From Pseudomonas botevensis (GTDB lineage Bacteria; Pseudomonadota; Gammaproteobacteria; Pseudomonadales; Pseudomonadaceae), in NCBI RefSeq assembly GCF_019145475.1, contig NZ_JAHTKI010000017.1:62001-126000 (forward strand): a stretch of DNA of 64,000 nt, given 5' to 3'. Under the pieces are notes generated by a model, which saw nothing but the letters and a program-made list of their open reading frames with translations, ran no database searches and had not been told where the DNA came from. The translations under genes and the position numbers were made by a program. Shown piece after piece: positions 35,201 through 40,916 of the stretch (the stretch's first letter is position 1; each line of letters opens with the position of its first letter).

Positions 35201-36537
35201 CCCATGTGGGTCGCGTCGTAACCGCCACCGTAGCCACCGACACCGGCGTTGCCGGCACTGCCACCCAGCGTGCCGACGCCCGGCCCGGCCGAGCCGCCAT
35301 GGCCGCCGCCCTGCCCGCCGAGTCCGCCACCGCCACCGCCACCGCCGCCGTAGAAGGCGCCGGTGACACCGCCACCGCCGCCACCACCGGCCGCCGCGTT
35401 ACCGGTGACCGTGACGTTGTTCAGGGTCAGGGTGCCGGCGTTGAAAATCCCGCCGCCAAACGCGCCGGTCGCACCATAGCCGCCATTACCGCCGTTACCC
35501 GACACCAGGCCCCGGGTAATCACCAGCCCGTCAAGCGTCACCGTATTGCTGGAGGCGATTTCCACCACCCGGGTCCGGTACTGACCATCGAGGGTGACAT
35601 CGGCGACACCGTCGTTGTTCAAGTCACCATCGACGGTGATGTTCTTGTTGATCAGCAGTTCGGAGGTCAGTTGCACCGTCATGCCGGTGCTGAACGTGAC
35701 AATGTCGCCGTTCTGCGCCGAGGCCAGCGCCGCGCGCAGCGAGCCGACACCGGTGTTCAGGTTGTTGGTCGCGGTCCAGGTCGCCAGGCCCCACTGGTAT
35801 TCGCTCATGGCCTTGGTGGACAGGACGTTGGCGCTCTCGATGGTGCCGGTGGCGATTTCCAGATTCCAGTCGCCACCCACGCCGGTACGGTTGTTCGAGG
35901 CCGCCACGTCGCGACCGGTAAATTGCGCCAGGGAGTCGACGAAACTCAAGCCGCGCTCGCCTTCAGCGGTGTAGCAGCCGTAGATCAGGATGTCGCCGCC
36001 GGCATTCATGTCCTTGCCGATTTCGGCCAGGACCGCGCTGCGCTGAGCCACGTTGTCTGCCGACAGATAGCTGTCGCCCAGCCAAAGATCGCCGGCGTTG
36101 CCGTGAGCAATGATCTGCACCGAGCTGACGCCGTGGTGCTGGTCGAGGTAGTCGGCGATCTGCTGCAAGCCGTCCTTGCCGGCCACCAGCTTGACCACCT
36201 GGGTGCCAGGGGCGATGCCCTGGAGCAGGCTGTCGGCATCCTTGACCCGCGAATCGACGAACACCACGCTCTGGCCCGGCACCGCGACGGGGCTGGCGGC
36301 GGGCGTGGCATCGGCCTGGCCGTGGGTGTCCTTGCTCGCCACCGGATGATCGGCGGTCGGCGTCTTGGCGGCGTCGGCGGTGGAATGACTGTCAGCCTGG
36401 GCCTGAGCGGCCGTGTCGGCCACCGTCGCGGCAACGGCGCCGTCGAACAGCATGCGCGGCTCCAGCGACATGATCATCGGCGTGGCCAGCGTCCGTTGGC
36501 CTTCGGTTACCCGCGCTTTCTTATTGTTCCACCACAT
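29233..36537 (-). CDS. giant DUF4347/LEPR-XLL surface protein with 16 Ig-like repeats
   Basis: A 2434-residue predicted surface or secreted protein. Order of parts: basic N-terminus MWWNNKKARV, LEPR-XLL motif MSLEPRMLFDGA (residues 23-34), Ala-rich linker, DUF4347 (about 90-240; AHGNAG with His145, YGCYTAEG with Cys188), a right-handed beta-helix-like region with very glycine-rich loops (about 255-600), then 16 repeats of about 102 residues (PTATIVVADNALRIGETSLV..., Big/Ig-like), and a C-terminal region of about 200 residues without RTX nonapeptides. There is no Sec signal; an alternative GTG start lies three codons upstream. It is probably exported by the TolC/HlyD/M50 genes nearby and is likely an adhesin. 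Confidence 0.9.
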   Translation of the reverse strand: MWWNNKKARVTEGQRTLATPMIMSLEPRMLFDGAVAATVADTAAQAQADSHSTADAAKTPTADHPVASKDTHGQADATPAASPVAVPGQSVVFVDSRVKDADSLLQGIAPGTQVVKLVAGKDGLQQIADYLDQHHGVSSVQIIAHGNAGDLWLGDSYLSADNVAQRSAVLAEIGKDMNAGGDILIYGCYTAEGERGLSFVDSLAQFTGRDVAASNNRTGVGGDWNLEIATGTIESANVLSTKAMSEYQWGLATWTATNNLNTGVGSLRAALASAQNGDIVTFSTGMTVQLTSELLINKNITVDGDLNNDGVADVTLDGQYRTRVVEIASSNTVTLDGLVITRGLVSGNGGNGGYGATGAFGGGIFNAGTLTLNNVTVTGNAAAGGGGGGGVTGAFYGGGGGGGGGLGGQGGGHGGSAGPGVGTLGGSAGNAGVGGYGGGYDATHMGGRGGSSTGGTGGLGVSYYSNGGNGGTASNGTISIGGGGGGAGWDKVGGAGGNAAGGIYNAATGTLKIVGTSVISNNIGAGGGGGGGGGQSSNASNGGAAGRGVGAIWNQGGVVLMTAANFAAISGNAAGSGAGGVALGGGTTGASATAFAAIFNNGGVLNTAYVEPPTATIVVSDTTLSIGETSLVTITFSRAVTGFTNADLTIANGTLTSVSSADGGITWTATFTPTNGISDTTNLITLDNTGVTAVSDGAAGTGTTNSNNYVVDTQRPTATIVVADNALRVGETSLVTITFNEAVSGFTNADLTIANGTLSAVSSSDGGITWTATFTPTNSITDTTNLITLDNTGVVDLAGNAGTGTTDSNNYAIDTQRPTATIVVTDTNLIAGETSLVTITFSEAVTGFTNADLTIANGTLSAVSSSDGGITWTATFTPTAGINDATNLITLNNTGIADLAGNAGAGTTDSNNYVIDTQRPTATIVVADNALKIGETSLVTITFNEAVSGFTNADLTIANGTLSAVSSSDGGITWTATFTPTNSITDTTNLITLDNTGVVDLSGNAGTGTTNSNNYAIDTQRPTATVVVAQSALKIGDTSLVTITFSEAVTGFTNADLTIANGTLSAVSSSDGGITWTATFTPSASITDTTNLITLDNTGISDLAGNAGSGTTDSNNYAIDTQRPTATIVVADPNLSAGETSLVTITFSEAVSGFTNADLTVPNGTLSAVSSSDGGITWTATFTPNVGVSDFTNLITLSNTGIADLAGNAGSGTTNSANFTIDTVLPTATIVVADSALRIGETSLVTITFSEAVTGFTNADLTIANGTLSAVSSSDGGITWTATFTPTSNITDATNLITLDNSGVQNASGNAGSGTTDSNNYAIDTQRPTATIVVADAALGVGQTSLVTITFSEAVTGFSLADLTVANGTLSGLTTSDNITYTATLTPTAGITDTSNLITLDNTGVTDLAGNSGTGTTDSNNYVIDSQRPTATIVMSDPTLSAGETSLVTITFSEAVSGFTNADLSVPNGTLSAVSSSDGGITWTATFTPNVGVNDTTNLIVLNNTGITDLAGNAGTGTTNSANFSIDTVLPTATIVVADNALRIGETSLVTITFSEAVTGFTNADLTIANGTLSAVSSSDGGITWTATFTPTSNVTDASNLITLDNSGVQNASGNAGSGTTDSNNYAIDTERPTATIVLANPALGVGQTSLVTITFSEAVTGFTNADLTIANGTLSAVSSSDGGVTWTATFTPTAGITDTSNLITLDNTGVADLAGNSGSGTTDSNNYVIDSQRPTATIVMSDTDLRPGETSLVTITFSEAVSGFDNSDLSVANGTLSNVSSSDGGITWTATFTPNIGVSDATNLIILNNAGIADLAGNAGTGTTSSTNYGVQTLVPTATIVVADTALKAGETSLVTITFSEAVSGFDNSDLTIANGTLSAVSSSDGGITWTATFTPTGNVTDATNLITLNNAGVSNISGNSGVGTTDSNNFAIDTALPTATVVVADNRLGIGETTTVTITFSEAVSGFDLSDISVANGVLSNLASSDGGVTWTATLTPTAGINDATNLIVFDTSGVQDAAGNAGASIAISNNYILDATRPTVDIVVANPRLGIGQTTTVTFTFSEAVSNFDLSDLSVTNGDLSNLTSSDGGKTWTATFTPTANITDPSNFIALDTSNVTDLAGNAGSTVAVSNNYALDSERPTATVVIGNPNIGVGQTSPVTITFNEAVSGFDLADISVPNGTLSNLSSSDGGRTWTATLTPNANVNSASNAISVNSAGVSDLSGNSGSGVSSSNNYAINTVPAVVPPTTPTVVVTPDPLMRSSDPVVPPPAPFVPLQPIVFTPPTGDLGSPLTFTPLFEQRVLGNGIRPLGDIFINHGALSPSFIAQVFSSSDSGGDGSGHGFLGFGGGDGGVFGASTLSSLFNQNSGAERDSLNTFGSQSIRGSDVSQGLRGVFGAPTLGQQLQQLKDTEQHRVDDLAAALKQVGISEIPA
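29828..34714 (-). repeat. 16 tandem ~306-bp coding repeats in the giant surface protein
   Basis: Sixteen in-frame units of about 306 bp (one of 303 bp) encode Ig-like domains that each begin PTATIVV-. and contain GETSLVTITFSEAVTGFTN. Units 2-13 are nearly identical at protein level; the last three (14-16, towards the C-terminus) are diverged (GIGETTTVTITF, GIGQTTTVTFTF, GVGQTSPVTITF). Such arrays are prone to unequal recombination. Confidence 0.92.
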
Positions 36538-36583
36538 GCTGCTCACCCGGACTCGAACACAGTTGTTGACGCATCAATGAAAA

Positions 36584-36609
36584 ACGCCGCGATCAACTGA
36601 TCGCGGCGT
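36584..36609 (-). terminator. terminator between the sulfotransferase and the giant surface protein
   Basis: A near-perfect palindrome ACGCCGCGATCA-AC-TGATCGCGGCGT is followed on the minus strand by TTTTT. The stem includes the sulfotransferase TGA stop (36593-36595). It leaves only about 47 bp to the start of the surface protein gene. Confidence 0.85.
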
Positions 36610-37441
36610 CGGACTTCATACGAATGACATTGGCGGCGCTGGCTGAGCCATCGAGCCAAAAGGACAAATCGGCGTATTGCTTGAACAGGTCCGGCGGCAG
36701 GATGGTGCGCCGGGACTCCAGGGCAACCCTGGGCTTGACCTTGTGCAGACCGGCCACCCCGAGGGCTTGATCGAACGCCGGCGCATCGTAGGCCAGACGC
36801 TCGAAATCGTGTTCGAACCAGGGTTCGCCGATGAACTCGTAGACCAGCCGCAGCACCCGTTCCGGGGCCTGGCTCAACAGGTCGTAATCGATGATCAGCA
36901 GCGAATCGGCATGCTCGCCGTAATAGGCTTCCTTGAGCGCTGCCCAGGCAAAACCCACCAGGCGATTACGCTGGGCCAGGGTTTCGCAGCGGCTGTAGAC
37001 GGTGTTGCGCTCGACGGCATCGCCGAACAGCTTGGTGTTTTCATAGGGATTGGCACGGTACAGCCGCTCCAGGCTGTCCATCACCCAGGCGACGTTGCGC
37101 ACACAGGCGATGACCTTGGCTTTGGGAAACAGATCGTTGATCGCCGGCAGCCGGGCGCTCCACTGCCGGTTAGTGTCGAACACCACCGGTTTGTCAGCCT
37201 TGTCGGCGTAGTAGGAATCGAACAGGCCGCGCAACAGACGGCGGCGCATGTCGGTGTCGATGACGGCGCCGAATTCGCTGCCGGCGCTGCACTGCTCGAG
37301 GACACCGGAAAACAGCGAACCCACCGGGCTGGTCATGCCGGCGTGAAAGCGCGGGTTCTGCAAAAGGATTGCAGAGAGGAGGGTCGAGCCCGAGCGCGGC
37401 AAGCCGGAGATAAAGTGAAACTGCTGCAATCCCTTCACCAT
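36593..37441 (-). CDS. sulfotransferase family protein (first of the adhesin cassette)
   Basis: A 282-residue PAPS-dependent sulfotransferase with the 5'-phosphosulfate loop FISGLPRSGSTLLSAIL at residues 9-25 and the 3'-phosphate region VIACVRNVAWVMDSLERLYR at about residue 110. It has no signal peptide. The ATG at 37439-37441 follows AAAGGAATTA. It lies immediately upstream of the giant surface protein gene, separated by a terminator hairpin. It resembles bacterial sulfotransferases found next to large surface proteins; the acceptor (Tyr, glycan or other) cannot be read from sequence. Confidence 0.85.
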   Translation of the reverse strand: MVKGLQQFHFISGLPRSGSTLLSAILLQNPRFHAGMTSPVGSLFSGVLEQCSAGSEFGAVIDTDMRRRLLRGLFDSYYADKADKPVVFDTNRQWSARLPAINDLFPKAKVIACVRNVAWVMDSLERLYRANPYENTKLFGDAVERNTVYSRCETLAQRNRLVGFAWAALKEAYYGEHADSLLIIDYDLLSQAPERVLRLVYEFIGEPWFEHDFERLAYDAPAFDQALGVAGLHKVKPRVALESRRTILPPDLFKQYADLSFWLDGSASAANVIRMKSDAAIS

Positions 37442-37578
37442 CTAGGTAATTCCTTTTGTCCGACAAAGCGTAGCTCAAGGATGACCATACGACTAGTGGT
37501 GTTTTGATATCAAATGTAGGTTAAATCGCTATAAAACACCTTTTGGCAGAATGACCCGGCGGATGAATCGTTTAAGCA

Positions 37579-39165
37579 TTATTCCCCCGGTTTCCCGGCC
37601 TCTGGCTGCACATACAGACGCGCGTAGACGTCGCCGCCGTGAACATCGCTGGCGCGCTGCCATCCCTGGGGCAACGGTGCGAACTCGTCCGGCTCATCCA
37701 GTGCGCCAACCAGCCAGACCCGATGGCTGCCCTTGGGCAGATCGGCCAGATGATCGAGGTACACGTCGCTGTTCACCAGGGTGCCGAAGCCGTATTCGTT
37801 AGGACGCATCGAGCGACCGTCGGCGGCCGGCGGGGTGTACAGGCGCACCTGGGCACCGGTGCGGTCGTAGTAGAGGTAACTCAGGTAAAACATCATGTCG
37901 CTGGTGACGATCTGGTCGCCGCTGACGAAGTGCCGGTTGACGAAATCGACCATGACGTTGAACTGATCGTCGCGGTCGACCGTGGCGTTGTTGTTCACCC
38001 CGATCAACTCTACCGCGACCAGAGAAACCAACACCCCCAGCGCCAATACCCGCACGCGAGCGTACAAACGGTCGACGGCCAGTGCCGCCAGCATTGGCAG
38101 GCCCAGCGCGTAGGCGGTCAGATAACGCTCGATGAACACCGGGGTGACGAACGACACCGCGAACACCAGCAGCAGCGGCACACCGGTGTAGAGTGCGAGC
38201 AGCACGCTGCCGTGGTTCACGCTGCGATCACGGGCCACGGCCACGCCCGCCAGCACCAGCACTGCCAGCGGCACGGCGCCGAACACCAGCAGCGGCAGTT
38301 GCTCGCCATCGTCCTGGATCAGCCAGGTCCAGATCATCGACGGCAGTGAAGCCAGGGTCACCGGATCTTCCCAGCCCACGTCGCCGCCGACCTTGAGCTG
38401 CTCCATGTGTTGCAGCAGGTCCACCAGGTTCGGCAGCCACGGCAGATACAGCACGACGATGCCCAGATTCGCCAGCCACCAGTCCCGCCGCTGGATATGC
38501 CGCAGGCGAAAACCGGGCAGCAGGCGGATCAGCCCCAGGTACAACCAATGGCTGAGCGCCGCCAGCACGGCAAAGTAATGGGTGTAGAACGCCGCGCTCA
38601 TCAGCAGCGCGTAGATCAGCAGATAGCCCTTGCGTTGCGGGCGCCGGACCCAGTAGACCAGCGCCAGCGTGGCGGCAATCAGCAACAACCCGAGCAGCGC
38701 GTACATACGCACTTCCTGGCTGTAGCGCACCGCCGTTGGCAGCAACGCCAGCAACACCCCGGCCATGACGGCGGCGCGGCGGGTAGCCAGTCGATCCACC
38801 AGCCACACCCCCAGGCCGACCGTAGCAATTCCGGCCAGCGCGCTGAAACAGCGCACGGCAAAGATCCCGTCACCGAACAGCGCCATCCAGCCATGCAACA
38901 GCATGAAGTACAGCGGCGGATGCACATCGAACGCGGCATGGTTCCAGATGCCACTCAGCGAATACCGCGCCAGCAGCAGGCTGGAGGCTTCGTCGCCCCA
39001 GATCGCCGCCGCCGTCAGGTCATAGAAACGCACCAGCGCCGCCAGCAGCAGGATCGGGATCAACCCGTGCTGGCTCGCCCAGCGCAGCAGGCGCCGCAGA
39101 TGCGCGCCCGGTGCGGCGAACGGATCCTGGGTATCGCCCAGCGGTGTTTCGCGACGCGCTTCCAT
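37579..39165 (-). CDS. GT39/ArnT-like membrane glycosyltransferase
   Basis: A 528-residue polytopic protein of the PMT_2/ArnT type, which moves sugars from lipid carriers to lipid or protein at the periplasmic face. The first periplasmic loop carries the catalytic acidic pair IWGDEASSLLLARYS (about residue 60), followed by AAFDVHPPLYFMLLHGW. About eleven hydrophobic segments precede a C-terminal soluble domain. The ATG at 39163-39165 has an excellent AGGGGAGG site. It lies 137 bp upstream of the sulfotransferase on the same strand, so it may glycosylate the surface protein of this cassette. Confidence 0.86.
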   Translation of the reverse strand: MEARRETPLGDTQDPFAAPGAHLRRLLRWASQHGLIPILLLAALVRFYDLTAAAIWGDEASSLLLARYSLSGIWNHAAFDVHPPLYFMLLHGWMALFGDGIFAVRCFSALAGIATVGLGVWLVDRLATRRAAVMAGVLLALLPTAVRYSQEVRMYALLGLLLIAATLALVYWVRRPQRKGYLLIYALLMSAAFYTHYFAVLAALSHWLYLGLIRLLPGFRLRHIQRRDWWLANLGIVVLYLPWLPNLVDLLQHMEQLKVGGDVGWEDPVTLASLPSMIWTWLIQDDGEQLPLLVFGAVPLAVLVLAGVAVARDRSVNHGSVLLALYTGVPLLLVFAVSFVTPVFIERYLTAYALGLPMLAALAVDRLYARVRVLALGVLVSLVAVELIGVNNNATVDRDDQFNVMVDFVNRHFVSGDQIVTSDMMFYLSYLYYDRTGAQVRLYTPPAADGRSMRPNEYGFGTLVNSDVYLDHLADLPKGSHRVWLVGALDEPDEFAPLPQGWQRASDVHGGDVYARLYVQPEAGKPGE

Positions 39166-39403
39166 CAACCTCCCCTTGTCGTTCTTGATCAAAATCAGCC
39201 GGCGGCCCAGCGCTCACTGTAGGCCAGTGCCGGAGACGATGCGCTCGCGCGACGACATCCGGCAAGTCCGTCGATCCGGGTCTACGCTACGGCATGGCGT
39301 GACCTGCCCGCGCAAAGGGAAGGAGTCAGCAACGTGTTTCGACCTGCCCGGCAACAGGGCTACCGCGCGGCGCGCCGACCACCTGACAGAAGGATGAGGA
39401 ACC

Positions 39404-39991
39404 ATGGAAGTCTTTATGGGTACGATTCAACCGTTCGCCTTCAACTTTGCTCCCAGTGGCTGGGCGCTGTGCAACGGGCAGATCCTGGCGATCTCGCAAT
39501 ACAACGCCTTGTTTGCCTTGCTCGGCACTTACTACGGCGGTAACGGCACGACCAACTTCGCCCTGCCCAACCTGCAAGGCCGCTTCCCGATGGCTCAGGG
39601 CACAGGGCTGGGGTTGACGCCGCGCACCATCGGCGAAGTGTCCGGCACCGAAAACGTGACCGCGACCATCGCCAACATGCCCAACCATACCCACGCTATG
39701 ACCGGGCTCACGGCCAACACCGCCCTGCAACTGGCCGTACCGGCGAGCAACCCGGCGACGCTGCCGACCGCCACCAACTGCTACATCGGCGCATCGGGTG
39801 GCGGTCCAGGCTCGGCGAATATCTACTCCGACGCCCAGGGTGCGACGCCCGTACCGCTCAAAGGTGTGAGCACCACCGTCACCGGGGATATCTCGCCTGT
39901 CGGCGGCAGCACGCCGATGGGCATCATGAACCCCTACCTGGTGCTCAACTTCAGCGTTGCCCTGAACGGCCTCTTCCCGTCGCGTAACTGA
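39404..39991 (+). CDS. phage tail-collar domain protein (microcystin-dependent-protein-like)
   Basis: A 195-residue protein with the tail-collar domain in its first 60 residues (MGTIQPFAFNFAPSGWALCN, LFALLGTYYGGNGTTNFALP) and the LQGRFPMAQG motif, then a variable Gly/Thr-rich middle and a conserved end (PMGIMNPYLVLNFSVALNG). Such proteins form trimeric fibre tips. It has no signal peptide. The ATG at 39404 has an AGGATGAGG site. It is followed 56 bp on by the DUF6916 gene, in a plus-strand pair that splits the two minus-strand halves of the adhesin cassette. No other phage genes are near. Confidence 0.88.
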   Translation: MEVFMGTIQPFAFNFAPSGWALCNGQILAISQYNALFALLGTYYGGNGTTNFALPNLQGRFPMAQGTGLGLTPRTIGEVSGTENVTATIANMPNHTHAMTGLTANTALQLAVPASNPATLPTATNCYIGASGGGPGSANIYSDAQGATPVPLKGVSTTVTGDISPVGGSTPMGIMNPYLVLNFSVALNGLFPSRN

Positions 39992-40047
39992 GTCGATGGC
40001 CGGGGGCTGCGCGCTCCCGGCCGTTTTCAGATCATCGGAGCCAGACC

Positions 40048-40359
40048 ATGCTGCAAGCGATTCAAAGCCAACATTTCGAGAGCCTGCCGGGGCACTCCAC
40101 CACCCTTCACCTGCCGGACGGCACAGCGCTGGCGATTCATATCGAACACTTCGAAGAAGTCCCCTCGGCCAAATTGCGCTACAGCGAACGCATGCCGTTC
40201 AGCCTCGAATTCAAAAGCCTGGTGCCGACCGAATTCGTCGACGGTCTGTGCGCGCTGGAATTGCCGGAACTGGGTCTGGTGCAGGACATTTTCGTCTCGC
40301 GGGTGCCAGCCATGGGACGGGACCCGCAACTGGGGTATTTCTGCATTTCCTTCAACTGA
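40048..40359 (+). CDS. DUF6916-type small protein
   Basis: A 103-residue soluble protein resembling the family annotated as DUF6916, which occurs beside tail-collar proteins of the microcystin-dependent type. It opens with a strand-rich LHLPDGTALAIHIEHFEE and ends FVSRVPAMGRDPQLGYFCISFN. The ATG at 40048 follows GATCATCGGAGCC. It is co-directional with the tail-collar gene and probably co-transcribed with it. The function is unknown. Confidence 0.72.
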   Translation: MLQAIQSQHFESLPGHSTTLHLPDGTALAIHIEHFEEVPSAKLRYSERMPFSLEFKSLVPTEFVDGLCALELPELGLVQDIFVSRVPAMGRDPQLGYFCISFN

Positions 40360-40375
40360 CCCGCTCAGTTTTCAA

Positions 40376-40402
40376 CGTGGAGCGGGCTTGCCCGCTCCCA
40401 CG
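40376..40402. repeat. REP element
   Basis: The hairpin GTGGAGCGGGC-TT-GCCCGCTCCCAC with a one-base bulge is the common P. fluorescens REP type. It lies between the convergent DUF6916 and GNAT genes and may also act as a weak bidirectional terminator. Confidence 0.85.
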
Positions 40403-40406
40403 GCTT

Positions 40407-40904
40407 TCAGCCCTGCGGATACCACACCAGCCGCTCTGCGGTCGGCGTACGCTCCTCGACCGCAAACCCCAACGCCAGATAATGCTGACGCGCATGGGGA
40501 TTGCTGGTCCAGACCACCGTCGCCACCGGGCAGCGGACCTGCTGGGCAGCCTTCTGCACACCTTGCAGCACTGTGCGGCCGAAACCCTTGCCACGGGCCT
40601 GAGGAATGAAAGCGAGGTACAGCACCCGGACTTCGTTGGCACCAAAATCGGTGCTCAACGAGCCGATGGCCGTACCGAGCTTTTCGATCACGTAGTGCAT
40701 GGCGTTCGGGTAGCTGTCACCCATGCCCTGCTCCTGCACCTGAAACTGCTGGGCCACCACCTGTTGCAGCCGTTCCTGTTCATCGTCGATCCATTGCAGA
40801 TCCGGCCGCGCCGACTGATACAGGCTGTGCAGGAAGGGTGCGTCCGTGGCCCGTGAAGGCCGCACCACCAATCCGTCTGCCGCCACCGCTGCGTTGTCCG
40901 CCAT
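40407..40904 (-). CDS. GNAT-family N-acetyltransferase
   Basis: A 165-residue acetyltransferase. The acetyl-CoA loop appears as FIPQARGKGFGRTVLQGV (about residue 100), with the family end NPHARQHYLALGFAVEERTP. The start ATG at 40902-40904 follows AGGGAGA, 12 bp after the stop of the PqqD/M50/HlyD gene on the same strand, so it is the fourth gene of the export operon. It may modify a component or the substrate of that system, but the acceptor is unknown. Confidence 0.88.
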   Translation of the reverse strand: MADNAAVAADGLVVRPSRATDAPFLHSLYQSARPDLQWIDDEQERLQQVVAQQFQVQEQGMGDSYPNAMHYVIEKLGTAIGSLSTDFGANEVRVLYLAFIPQARGKGFGRTVLQGVQKAAQQVRCPVATVVWTSNPHARQHYLALGFAVEERTPTAERLVWYPQG

Positions 40905-40916
40905 CGTCGCTCTCCC

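Noticed and set aside
29221..36600. A 2459-codon open frame on the plus strand, opposite the giant surface protein
   Set aside because: It mirrors the repeat structure of the minus-strand gene and has odd composition (Gly/Val/Asp/Arg). High-GC codon bias leaves the opposite frame open. The minus-strand protein has clear domains.
39404..40359. Prophage remnant suggested by the tail-collar protein
   Set aside because: No integrase, capsid, portal, terminase or lysis gene is near; collar-domain proteins occur outside phages.
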